A DNA stretch of 35,435 bases, taken from NCBI RefSeq assembly GCF_903853455.1, contig NZ_CAINTR010000037.1, positions 1 to 35,435 on the forward strand, in the 5' to 3' direction. The translations under genes were made by a program, and so were the position numbers. The stretch is from an uncultured Magnetospirillum sp. Lineage in GTDB: Bacteria > Pseudomonadota > Alphaproteobacteria > Rhodospirillales > Magnetospirillaceae. Below are positions 21,714-30,600 of this stretch, one piece after another; positions within the stretch are counted from its first letter, which is position 1; the number at the start of each line of letters is the position of its first letter. The notes beneath the pieces are model-generated. The model was not told the DNA's origin and searched no databases. It was given only the letters and a program-made list of their open reading frames with translations.

Positions 21714-22696
21714 CTAACGTGTTGGTGGTTGGGGGGGCTGGTTATATCGGGGGCACGCTAACTGATCAGTTGATAGCCGCCGGCTACAATGCCCGCGTCT
21801 ACGACAATCTATTGTTTGAGGAACGCTACCTCAAGCCAGTTGATTTTATCTGCGGCGATGTCCGGGATCAGGCAGCGCTGTTACCCCACATGAAGTGGGC
21901 CGACACTGTGGTGTGGCTGGTCGGGCTAGTGGGTGACGGCGCCTGCGGGCTCTATCCTGAACTGACCGAGGAGTTGAATGTCGAATCAGTGAAGTGGCTG
22001 GTCGCCAATTTCAACCGCCGTATCATCTTCATGTCAACCTGTTCGGTCTATGGCGCCCAGGACGGCCTACTGACCGAGGAATCCCCGTTCAACCCACTGT
22101 CGCTTTATGCCCGCACTAAGGTGGTAGGCGAGCAGATATTGGGCGACCGGGCAATCTATTTCCGCTTGGGCACCCTGTTCGGACTGGGTGACCAGTTCTC
22201 GCGCATCCGACTTGACTTGGTGCTGAATCTGCTGACCGTAAAGGCCTGTCTGTATGGCCGCATGAGCGTATTCGGCGGTGAGCAGTGGCGGCCATTGCTG
22301 CATGTGCGCGACGTAGCTGGCGCGGTGGTAGCCAACATCGGCACCCCACATGTGGGCCCCTTCAACCTACGCACTGAGAACCTAACCATGTCGATCCTGG
22401 CCGAGCGCATCGCCACGCTGGTGCCGGGTTCGGTGGTCGAGAGGACCGAGATCAAATTCCAGGACGCTCGCAACTACAAGGTTTCCGCTGACAAGGCCCG
22501 AGATACCTTCGGCTTCGCACCCAAGCTCACGGTGGAGGACGGTATTACCGAAACCCGCGATTTAGTTCAGCAGGGTCGCATCCAGGACGCCAGTTCTCCC
22601 CGTTACTCCAATACCGATTTTCTGCGACCGATCTTTCTGCCCCAGCAGGGGCCGCTGGGTGGTGAGATCATTCCTTTACGCTGGAAGACCAAGTAA
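21710..22696 (+). CDS. NAD-dependent nucleotide-sugar epimerase/dehydratase (SDR)
   Basis: A 328-residue extended short-chain dehydrogenase/reductase. The Rossmann dinucleotide motif 'VVGGAGYIGG' is at residues 5-14. Asp-ended strand 'ARVYDNL' suggests NAD(H), Ser/Thr and Tyr-x3-Lys catalytic residues are in 'MSTCSVYG' and 'YARTK', and a substrate loop 'WRPLLHVRDVAGAV' follows. These enzymes epimerise or dehydrate NDP-sugars; the exact sugar is not deducible. It does not look like RmlB. ATG 21710 has GGAGAG five bases upstream; the frame further upstream runs into the G-tract. It leads the plus-strand polysaccharide operon, followed after two bases by a cupin sugar isomerase. Confidence 0.85.
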   Translation: MTNVLVVGGAGYIGGTLTDQLIAAGYNARVYDNLLFEERYLKPVDFICGDVRDQAALLPHMKWADTVVWLVGLVGDGACGLYPELTEELNVESVKWLVANFNRRIIFMSTCSVYGAQDGLLTEESPFNPLSLYARTKVVGEQILGDRAIYFRLGTLFGLGDQFSRIRLDLVLNLLTVKACLYGRMSVFGGEQWRPLLHVRDVAGAVVANIGTPHVGPFNLRTENLTMSILAERIATLVPGSVVERTEIKFQDARNYKVSADKARDTFGFAPKLTVEDGITETRDLVQQGRIQDASSPRYSNTDFLRPIFLPQQGPLGGEIIPLRWKTK

Positions 22697-22698
22697 AA

Positions 22699-23142
22699 AT
22701 GACCATGGAACCAAACATCCTCCAAGGCCGAATCGCGGTCGATGACCGGGGCGAGGTCGGCTTCGTCAACGAGTTTGACTTCGCCGGGGTCAAGCGTTTC
22801 TACACGGTATCCAATCATAACCGCGGCTTCGTGCGCGCCTGGCACGGGCACAAGCACGAGTCCAAGTACGTGACCGCAGTCGGGGGCACCTTCCTGGTCT
22901 GCTGTATTAGGATCGACGACTGGGACAATCCCTCGGCCGATTTGTCGGTAAAGAAGTTCGTGCTGTCGGACAAGACTCCGGCGGTGCTCTATGTGCCGGC
23001 CGGCTACGTCAACGGCTTCATGTCGCTGACCGATGGCGGCAAGCTAATGTTCTTTGCCAACGCCACCGTGGAGGAATCGCTCAAGGACGATTTCCGCTTC
23101 CCAGCGCGGCGATGGAATCCCTGGGTGGTCGAGGAGCGCTGA
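22699..23142 (+). CDS. Cupin sugar epimerase/ketoisomerase (RmlC/FdtA-like)
   Basis: A 147-residue single-domain cupin resembling the short 'WxcM-like' or dTDP-4-dehydrorhamnose 3,5-epimerase-like proteins. The strand 'GFVRAWHGHKHESKYVTAVGGTFLV' (about residues 47-72) contains the His residues of the active site, and 'AVLYVPAGYVNGFMSLTDG' the second cupin motif. Such enzymes isomerise 4-keto-6-deoxy sugars bound to dTDP or UDP. It is distinct from the full RmlC at 25711. It begins two bases after the SDR stop and may work on the same NDP-sugar. The start may be ATG 22699 or 22705; the ribosome site is weak. Confidence 0.75.
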   Translation: MTMEPNILQGRIAVDDRGEVGFVNEFDFAGVKRFYTVSNHNRGFVRAWHGHKHESKYVTAVGGTFLVCCIRIDDWDNPSADLSVKKFVLSDKTPAVLYVPAGYVNGFMSLTDGGKLMFFANATVEESLKDDFRFPARRWNPWVVEER

Positions 23143-23145
23143 TTA

Positions 23146-23880
23146 GTGGCCGAACTATCGATTCTTATTCCGTGCCGCAATGACGCCAAGGTACTGGCCA
23201 AAACTGTGGCCGCCGTTAACGCGGTGGTCACCCACAACGCCATGAACGTCGAGACCCTGCTCATTGACGACCAGAGCGAGGATGACACCCTGGCCGTGGC
23301 CCAGTCGCTGGTCGAGGTATTCCCCGCCCTGCACATCCGGGTGCTGGCGCGTAAACGCCTGTTCTGCGGGTTCGGGGCAGTGGTGCGCTATGGCCTAGCC
23401 TATGCCAATGGCCAGTTCTGCGCCCTCGTGTCCTCGGACGGCCAGGATCCAGTCGAGCTTCTGCCGCAGTTCGTCAACAAGCTGCGGACCGGAAACCAGG
23501 TGGTACAGTGCTCGCGTTACCTGCGCCCCGAGGACGAAGCGGGGATTCCCTCGCGGTTTCGGCTGTATCAGACCGTCTACCGCCGCTGCACCAAGGCGTT
23601 GATTGGCCAGGATATCAGCGACACTACCTACGGCTTTCGCGCTTTCGACCGCATTTTTATTCTCAGTCTGGGCATGTCGGCGCAACGGTTCAACGTCTGC
23701 CCTGAAATGACCTTGAAGACGCTGCTGTGTGGCGGCAAGGTGGAATACTTGCCCGGCCCTCAGCGCAAGCCAGGCCAGGGGGGGCAATCCAAGTTCCAGC
23801 TTCCATCCGAGATTCTGGGCTACGCCTACGTTCTGCTGCGCGCCGCGCTGCACCGCAGCGGCATCGTTCGATGGTTCTAG
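23146..23880 (+). CDS. Family-2 glycosyltransferase, DPM1-like
   Basis: A 244-residue GT-A glycosyltransferase, GT2 family. The opening 'LSILIPCRNDAKVLAKTV' and 'TLLIDDQSEDDTLAVAQ' bind the nucleotide. 'GFGAVVRYGLAYANGQFCALVSSDGQDPVELLPQ' follows the dolichol-phosphate-mannose-synthase pattern, with the DxQ metal motif. There is no C-terminal transmembrane pair, so it is likely cytosolic and transfers to a lipid-phosphate or growing glycan. GTG start (23146) lies three bases after the cupin gene stop. Donor and acceptor cannot be told. Confidence 0.8.
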   Translation: MAELSILIPCRNDAKVLAKTVAAVNAVVTHNAMNVETLLIDDQSEDDTLAVAQSLVEVFPALHIRVLARKRLFCGFGAVVRYGLAYANGQFCALVSSDGQDPVELLPQFVNKLRTGNQVVQCSRYLRPEDEAGIPSRFRLYQTVYRRCTKALIGQDISDTTYGFRAFDRIFILSLGMSAQRFNVCPEMTLKTLLCGGKVEYLPGPQRKPGQGGQSKFQLPSEILGYAYVLLRAALHRSGIVRWF

Positions 23881-23914
23881 ACCAGGGCCAGAACATGCCG
23901 ATTAGATCCACCTA

Positions 23915-24811
23915 GTGTCCTCCACGCCAACATTGCTGGTCACCGGGGCCACCGGTCAGGTGGGGCGCGAGCTGTTACGTCGGGCTGGTGATGGCTGGAA
24001 GGTGGTCGGTCTGGCACGGCGAGACCTTGACCTTTCCGATGCTAATGCCGTTCTGCGGGCAGTCGAGACCTATGCCCCGGCAGCGGTGATTAACGCAGCC
24101 GCCTTTACCGCAGTCGACTTGTCCGAATCCGAGGAAGAAGCCGCCATGGCTGCCAACCGCGACGCCCCCCGCCATCTGGCTCAAGCGTGCCGGGCGGTCG
24201 GCGTGCCGTTTTTCCATATCTCCACCGACTACGTCTTCAATGGCGAAGGCGAGCGTGCCTGGAGCGAGGACGCATCCATCGCCCCGCTGAATGCCTATGG
24301 GCGTAGCAAGGCTGCAGGCGAGGACGCTGTACGCAAGGCTTGCCCCCACCACGTCATCTTGCGGACCGCCTGGGTGTTTAGCCCGTTCGGCAACAATTTC
24401 GTCAAGACCATGATCCGCTTGGCCGCGGAGCGCGATGAGCTTAAGGTGGTTGACGACCAGCGCGGTGGCCCCTCCGCCGCCGGCTCCATCGCCGACGCGC
24501 TCCTGGCCATTGCAGTCCGGACCCTAGCCGGGCACACAGCCTGGGGCACCTATCACTTCTGCGGTCATCCGACGACAACTTGGTACGGTTTCGCTACCGC
24601 CATCATGGCCATTCTGGCGGAGCGGGGCACCAGGGTGCCGAAGCTGCTGCCCATCACCACGGCGGACTATCCGCTGCCGGCCCGCAGGCCGACCAACAGT
24701 ATGCTCGACTGCTCGCTGATAGCGGAATCCTGGGGCATCGCCGCGCCCGATTGGCGAAGAGACTTGGCCGAGGTCATGGACGATTTGGCACGAGAAGGGG
24801 CAAGCCCATGA
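23915..24811 (+). CDS. rfbD: dTDP-4-dehydrorhamnose reductase
   Basis: A 298-residue SDR of the RmlD type, which reduces dTDP-4-keto-L-rhamnose to dTDP-L-rhamnose with NAD(P)H. Landmarks are '[15 protein letters not shown]' (nucleotide binding), '[24 protein letters not shown]', '[13 protein letters not shown]' (Thr of the triad and the TDYVF signature), 'YGRSKAAGE' (Tyr-x3-Lys), and '[18 protein letters not shown]'. GTG 23915 gives an N-terminus of normal length; no strong ribosome site is present. Its stop overlaps the start of rmlA (ATGA). Order here is rmlD-rmlA-rmlC. Confidence 0.93.
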   Translation: MSSTPTLLVTGATGQVGRELLRRAGDGWKVVGLARRDLDLSDANAVLRAVETYAPAAVINAAAFTAVDLSESEEEAAMAANRDAPRHLAQACRAVGVPFFHISTDYVFNGEGERAWSEDASIAPLNAYGRSKAAGEDAVRKACPHHVILRTAWVFSPFGNNFVKTMIRLAAERDELKVVDDQRGGPSAAGSIADALLAIAVRTLAGHTAWGTYHFCGHPTTTWYGFATAIMAILAERGTRVPKLLPITTADYPLPARRPTNSMLDCSLIAESWGIAAPDWRRDLAEVMDDLAREGASP

Positions 24812-25698
24812 GGAAAGGCATTATTCTGGCCGGAGGCAGTGGCACGCGACTGCACCCGGTGACCATGGCGGTATGCAAGCAACTACTGCCCATCTATGAT
24901 AAGCCTATGATCTATTATCCGCTTTCGACTCTGATGCTGGCCGGCCTCCGCGAGATTTTGATCATCACCACGCCCCAGGATCAGCCGATCTTCCAGCGGC
25001 TGATGGGCGACGGCTCCAGACTTGGCATTCACCTGGAATATGCCGTCCAGCCCAGCCCGGACGGACTGGCCCAGGCATTCATCATCGGTCGGGACTTCAT
25101 CGGGCGCGATCCCTGCGCCCTGGTGCTGGGCGACAATATTTTCTTTGGCCACGACCTGCCGCAGGTGATGCGTCGCGCCAATGAACGTAGCGAAGGCGCT
25201 ACGGTGTTCTGCTATTGCGTCTCGGACCCCGAGCGGTACGGCATCGTCGAGCTGTCGCCCGAGGGTCGGCCATTGCGTATCCTGGAAAAGCCGAAGAACC
25301 CGCCCAGCCGCTGGGCGGTCACTGGCGTCTATTTTTATGACAATGACGTTCTCGATATCGCCCGCGACCTCAAGCCTTCGCCCCGCGGCGAGTTGGAGAT
25401 CACCGACGTCAACAACATCTATCTCAATCGCGGCAAGTTGGCGGTGGAGACCTTTGGCCGCGGGTACGCTTGGCTGGACACCGGCACCTTCGGCTCACTG
25501 CTGCTGGCCAGCAAGTTCGTCCAGACCATTGAAGAGCGTCAGGGGCTGAAGGTGGCCTGCCTGGAGGAAATCGCCTACCGCATGGGCTTCATCGAAGCGG
25601 AGCACCTCGAACAGCTGGCCGCCAGCAGCAATTCGCCAGTTGGGGATTATTTGCGCCAGATCCTGGCCGAGACACCGAGCACTCTGGCGTCACAATAG
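24808..25698 (+). CDS. rfbA: Glucose-1-phosphate thymidylyltransferase
   Basis: A 296-residue RmlA, first step of dTDP-L-rhamnose synthesis: dTTP plus glucose-1-phosphate to dTDP-glucose. The N-terminal signature '[17 protein letters not shown]' is complete, followed by '[23 protein letters not shown]', '[13 protein letters not shown]', '[15 protein letters not shown]', '[19 protein letters not shown]', and '[15 protein letters not shown]'. Length is normal for the family. ATG 24808 overlaps the rmlD stop by four bases; the longer open frame upstream is antisense-like composition from rmlD and was discarded. Confidence 0.96.
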   Translation: MRKGIILAGGSGTRLHPVTMAVCKQLLPIYDKPMIYYPLSTLMLAGLREILIITTPQDQPIFQRLMGDGSRLGIHLEYAVQPSPDGLAQAFIIGRDFIGRDPCALVLGDNIFFGHDLPQVMRRANERSEGATVFCYCVSDPERYGIVELSPEGRPLRILEKPKNPPSRWAVTGVYFYDNDVLDIARDLKPSPRGELEITDVNNIYLNRGKLAVETFGRGYAWLDTGTFGSLLLASKFVQTIEERQGLKVACLEEIAYRMGFIEAEHLEQLAASSNSPVGDYLRQILAETPSTLASQ

Positions 25699-25710
25699 AC
25701 CGAGAAAATC

Positions 25711-26262
25711 ATGCGAATTGAAGAAACGGGCTTTCCTGAGGTTAAGATTCTGACGCCCCAACGTTTCAGCGACCAGCGCGGATGGTTCGCCGAGACCTGG
25801 AACCGTCGCAGCTTTGTCGAAGACGGTATGTCCGTCGATTTCGTGCAAGACAACGTCTCGCACACCGGCCCCAAGGGAGTGATCCGCGGCCTACACTATC
25901 AGGCGGACCCTTGCGCCCAGGCCAAGCTGGTGCAGGTACTTCGCGGTCGGGTGCTTGACGTGGTGGTGGACATTCGCAGGTCTGCGCCCACGTTTGGGCG
26001 CCACGTTATGGTCGAGCTCGACGCGGCAAGCGGACACATGCTGTACGTGCCTCGCGGTTTTGCCCATGGCTTTTGTACGCTTGAGGAGGACGTGCTGTTC
26101 GCTTACAAGGTCTCGGATTATTACGCCCCACTCAACGACCGTGCCATTTTATGGTCTGACCCCGACCTCGACATTCCCTGGCCGGTTGACCAAGCCAAGA
26201 TAATCGTATCGGCCAAGGATGGGGCGGCGCCCCGGTTACAGCACGCCACCGGCCTGTTCTAG
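25711..26262 (+). CDS. rfbC: dTDP-4-dehydrorhamnose 3,5-epimerase
   Basis: A 183-residue RmlC cupin that epimerises C3 and C5 of dTDP-4-keto-6-deoxyglucose. The features 'FSDQRGWFAETWNRRSF', 'DFVQDNVSHTGPKGVIRGLHYQ' (catalytic His region), 'LVQVLRGRVLDVVVDIR', 'MLYVPRGFAHGFCTLEEDVLFAYKVSDYY' and 'LWSDPDLDIPWP' are all present. Length is normal. It follows rmlA by 12 bases. With rmlD and rmlA it leaves only rmlB, the 4,6-dehydratase, unaccounted for in this window. Confidence 0.95.
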   Translation: MRIEETGFPEVKILTPQRFSDQRGWFAETWNRRSFVEDGMSVDFVQDNVSHTGPKGVIRGLHYQADPCAQAKLVQVLRGRVLDVVVDIRRSAPTFGRHVMVELDAASGHMLYVPRGFAHGFCTLEEDVLFAYKVSDYYAPLNDRAILWSDPDLDIPWPVDQAKIIVSAKDGAAPRLQHATGLF

Positions 26263-26294
26263 CCGGTCACCGCCGGGATACAAAAGGCAAGCCA

Positions 26295-27650
26295 GTGAAA
26301 CCCGTTCTCAAATTAACCCGCGTCGGCAAGTGCTATGCGATCTTCCATCGTCCGGCCGATCGGCTGAAGCAGATGCTGGTGCGCGGCCGTCGGCGCTATT
26401 TCTCCGAACGCTGGGCGGTACGCGACATCGACCTGGAAATCTTTCCCGGCCAGACGGTGGCCATTGTCGGACGCAACGGCTCGGGCAAGTCCACCCTGCT
26501 GCACATGATCGCTGGCACACTGGCGCCCACCAACGGCACCATCGAGCGCAGGGGAAGTATCAGCGCCTTGCTAGAACTGGGTTCGGGCTTCAACCCTGAA
26601 TTTACCGGCCGTGAGAACGCCTTTCTGGCTGGAGCCATCCAGGGGTTCAGCAATGCCGAGATGGCGGTACGAATCCCCAGCATCGAGGATTTTGCTGGCA
26701 TCGGCGACTATTTTGAAGAACCTGTTCGCACCTATTCCAGCGGTATGTTCGCCCGCCTGGCTTTCGCCGTGGCGATCAGCGTCGATCCCGATATCCTGGT
26801 GGTGGACGAAATCCTCTCGGTGGGCGACGAGCGCTTCCAGCGCAAGTGCTTCGGCCGCATCTCAGAGTTGAAGGCCCAAGGCACCACCGTGCTGTTCGTC
26901 AGCCACAGTGCCCAGAGCGTGCTGGAATTGTGCGACCGCGCCATCTTGATGGACGCTGGCGAGCGGCTGCTGTTCGACACGCCGAAGAGAGTCATCGAGA
27001 GTTATCATAGCCTGATCTTCTGCCAGCCCGGCCAGGAAACGAACATCCGCCATCGCATCTTGGCCGGTGATCACCACGCCGATCAGCCGGTAGCGGTAGA
27101 CCACACCGTGCGCCGCGTGGTTCGTGACACCGACGCCAATCCCATGTTCGACCCCAGCCTCGTACCGGAAAGCACTCTATGCTATCCCAGAGAAGGCGCA
27201 GAAATCCTAGATCCCATGATCCTTGACGACAGTGAGAGTCAGGTGAATGTCCTAGTCATGGGCGGCGAGTACACCTACACTTACCGGGCTCGTTTTGATC
27301 GAGCTGCAGCCAGAGTCCGGTTCGGCATGATGATCAAGCCGCCCAATGGCATGGAGCTGGTAGGGCTGCGCTCGCACAAGACCGGCGAGGGCATTGCGCT
27401 GGTGGACAGTGGAAGCGAGCTTCAGGTGCGTTTTCGCTTCAAATGCCGGCTCACCCCGGGGACCTATTTCATGAATTCCGGGATCACGGCTAGGTCGGCC
27501 GAAGGCGAGAGCTTCCTGCATCGGGTTATTGATTTGCTAGCGTTTCGCGTACGCGCCGAAAACGTTACGGAACTGTTCGGTTATTTCGATATCTCATCCG
27601 ACGACTACTGCACCATTCAGCCCGCTGGCAAAACCGCTCTCGGCCGATAG
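26295..27650 (+). CDS. ABC exporter ATPase with Wzt-type carbohydrate-binding domain
   Basis: A 451-residue ATPase subunit of a polysaccharide exporter (Wzt/TagH type). Walker A 'GRNGSGKST' is near residue 60, signature 'YSSGMFARLAFA' near 150, Walker B 'DILVVDEILSVGD' near 167, and switch His 'LFVSHSAQ' near 200. Residues about 310-445 form the extra Wzt C-terminal beta domain ('EYTYTYRARFD', 'GMELVGLRSH', 'LTPGTYFMNSGI'), which in studied systems recognises the finished, capped O-chain. The partner permease (Wzm) is not in this window. It follows rmlC closely and its TAG stop shares one base with the GTG of the next gene. Confidence 0.88.
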   Translation: MKPVLKLTRVGKCYAIFHRPADRLKQMLVRGRRRYFSERWAVRDIDLEIFPGQTVAIVGRNGSGKSTLLHMIAGTLAPTNGTIERRGSISALLELGSGFNPEFTGRENAFLAGAIQGFSNAEMAVRIPSIEDFAGIGDYFEEPVRTYSSGMFARLAFAVAISVDPDILVVDEILSVGDERFQRKCFGRISELKAQGTTVLFVSHSAQSVLELCDRAILMDAGERLLFDTPKRVIESYHSLIFCQPGQETNIRHRILAGDHHADQPVAVDHTVRRVVRDTDANPMFDPSLVPESTLCYPREGAEILDPMILDDSESQVNVLVMGGEYTYTYRARFDRAAARVRFGMMIKPPNGMELVGLRSHKTGEGIALVDSGSELQVRFRFKCRLTPGTYFMNSGITARSAEGESFLHRVIDLLAFRVRAENVTELFGYFDISSDDYCTIQPAGKTALGR

Positions 27651-30600
27651 TGCGGCATTCCTACCTTCCCGGGAAATCCTGTCCTTGCAGCGGAAGCTGC
27701 GGTATGGCACCTATTACTTCCATGCAAGGCTTTCTCCGCCACATATTCGTCGTCCTAGGCATGCATCGTAGCGGCACTAGCGTGATAACCCGGGCTCTGG
27801 CCGTTCTCGGTGTTCCCTTGGGCCAGAATCTCCTTGGCCCGGTCGAAGGGGAAAATCCTAAGGGCTTTTGGGAAGACGTCGATGTCTTGCGCCTATGCGA
27901 TGCACTTTTCACCGATCTTGGAACGGACTGGAGATGCGATCTGCCGCTGGGCAAGGCAGCCATCGCGCGCGTGCCTGAGGCGTTTTACGCCCTGGGCACC
28001 GAGATTCTTACGGCGAAGTTCGGAGCAGGCTCCCTCTGGGGCGTGAAGAACCCCCGCATCAACCTGCAACTTCCCATCTGGCAGCTTCTGTTTCAACGGA
28101 CAGGCACTGTCGATCATTACGTTTTCGCCGTTCGTCACCCGGCCGCCATCATCCAGTCACTTCAGCGGCGAAACGGTATGTTGACAGCCCAGGCCATTTC
28201 CCTCTGGCGGGCAAACACGTTGCAGTCGCTGACCGCGCTTCCCATCAACCGTGCCGTGTTCGTCAGCTTCGAAAAGATGTTGGATAACCCGCGCACCCAA
28301 CTGGCCCGTCTGGCCGAGGCGCTGGGCCTGCCTGCCACCCTAACGCACGGCCCGGCGGTGGACGACTTTGTCGATAACTTCCTCGAACGCTCGCTCGACC
28401 ACCATGAGGTCCGCAACTCCCCGGATCTGGGCAGCGAGGCAGAGGAACTGTACGCCTTGCTGCGGGAACTGGCCGACGACGGCGCCAGCTTGGACGCGCC
28501 GTCCGTCTCCAAGCGGCTTGGGCGCCTGACCAAGGAATGGCGCGTCGGCCGCAAAACCCTCGCTCCGCCGAAGACGCCCGCCCATGACGCGATCTGGGAG
28601 AATGTGAAGTTGGAGGCGCTGCTTGCGACGCGCGAGTTGGCCATTACCGAGCTACGCCAGCACACAATCATCGAACGCCAGACCAACGACGACGAAATTG
28701 CCCAACTGAAAGCAATGATGGGCGAGCAGCACATACACCTGGATGCCGCCCAGAAAGAAATCACGGGCCTGAATCAGCAATTACGGGATAATATAGCCGC
28801 TACCGCTGAGGAGGACGCGCGCAAGTCCGAAGCCATCGCTAGGCTTATGCGGGTCGTCGAGGACCAGCAAATATCACTCGCGGCAGCCGCCGAAGAGGAA
28901 GCCAGGAAGCACGACGCCATCACGGGCCTGACGCGCCTCGCCGAGGAGCAGCACATACACCTGGATGCCGCCCAGAAAGAAATTGCGGGTCTGAATCAGC
29001 AATTACGGGATAATACAGCCGCAACCGCTGAGGAGGACGCGCGCAAGTCCGAAGCCATCGCTAGGCTTATGCGGGTCGTCGAGGACCAGCGCGATGCCCT
29101 GTCAGCCGTCGAGCAGGAAGGCGCCCGGCGGGAAACTGAAATCGCTCGCCAAGCCACGGCGATGGCAGCGGCGGGGGAGGCTCTCGACGCCGCTGCGGCC
29201 CGTAAGAAGCAACTAGACGAAGAAGTGTCATCTCTTCGGGCCAGTCTTCAGGAAAGCCGGCACTCGGCTGCGGAAACCTCCCTGGCGTTGAATTCATTGG
29301 AGGCGGCCCACGGCGCGCAGGCAGAGACACTGGCGCGGGCCAAGCAGCAGTTGACAGAAATGGGGCTGGCTCTCGACGACCTGCGGGCCGACTGGGAGCG
29401 TGAGCGCCGCATAGCCGCCGCCCTACGCGCCGACCTCGAATTGTTGGAGCGGTTACTGGGCCAGATCGACGGTGCCTTCGGGGAACTGCTCGCCTCGTCG
29501 CGCTGGCGCATGGGCAACCGGCTAGGGGAATACAAGCGCATCCTGACCCGGCGCCCACCGACCTCCCTGGCCAGCGACTTTATCGTCGACCGGCTGCGCA
29601 CTTTTCGCCAATGGGGGGCCATGAGCCGCAACGATGCGGCTGGGCCGGCCTCGGAGTTGGTGCTGGGCGGCCTTGCCCCGGGGGCACTACGCCCAGCGAA
29701 GGACGATGCCTTGCCCACCTCGGTCGGACTGCCCGAGGCGCTGGCCCTGGCCCCGCCGGTCACCGTGGTCATTCCGGTGTTCAACGCCGCCGAGGTTCTG
29801 GAACTCTGTCTCGCCTCGGTGGCGCGCAACACCACCGGCGCCGAGCTGTTGATTATTGATGACGCCAGCACCGATCCACGCATCGCCCCGCTGCTGGATG
29901 GTTATGCCCGCCGCCCCGGAGTGCGGGTGCTGCGCAACGAGCGCAACCTGGGTTTCACCGGCACCGTCAACCGTGCCATGGCCGAGACCATGGGCGACGT
30001 GATCCTGCTCAACAGTGACACGGTGGTGCCGCCACGCTGGCTGCAAAACCTGCGGTTGGCCGCCTATGGCCGGGCAGGCGTGGGAACGGTGACCGCGGTA
30101 TCCGACAATGCTGGCGCTTTCTCGGTGCCCGAGCCGGGCCAGCGCACCGCCTTGCCGACCGGTATCGACGATGACGGCCTGGGTCGCGCGGTGATGCAGG
30201 CCAGCGGTCGTGTCTGGGCGGAGCTGCCCACCGGCAACGGCTTTTGCCTCTATGTCCGCCGGGCGGTGATCAAGCGCGTCGGCGGCTTCGATGCCCAGCG
30301 CTTTCCCCGTGGCTACGGCGAGGAGAACGATTTCTGCATGCGGGCACTGAAGGTCGGCTTCCGCCACGTGGTAGACGAGACCACCTTCGTTCAGCACCGC
30401 GAGGGGCAGAGCTTCGGAGCTGAACGCCAGAAAAGGCTGCAAGAGGGACTGGACACACTGGGGACGCTCTATCCCGAATATGGCGCCCTGGTGGCTGGCG
30501 CATTTAATGCCCCGGCCCGCCGGCTGGTCTGGCGCCGGGCCGGCGAGGCCGTCGAGGCTGCGGTGCGCCCCGGCGCCGGACGAATCCGGGTGCTGGCCAT

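Noticed and set aside
24580-24807. 76-codon extension of rmlA upstream of 24808
   Set aside because: It overlaps rmlD in another frame and the RmlA N-terminal signature begins at the ATG at 24808.
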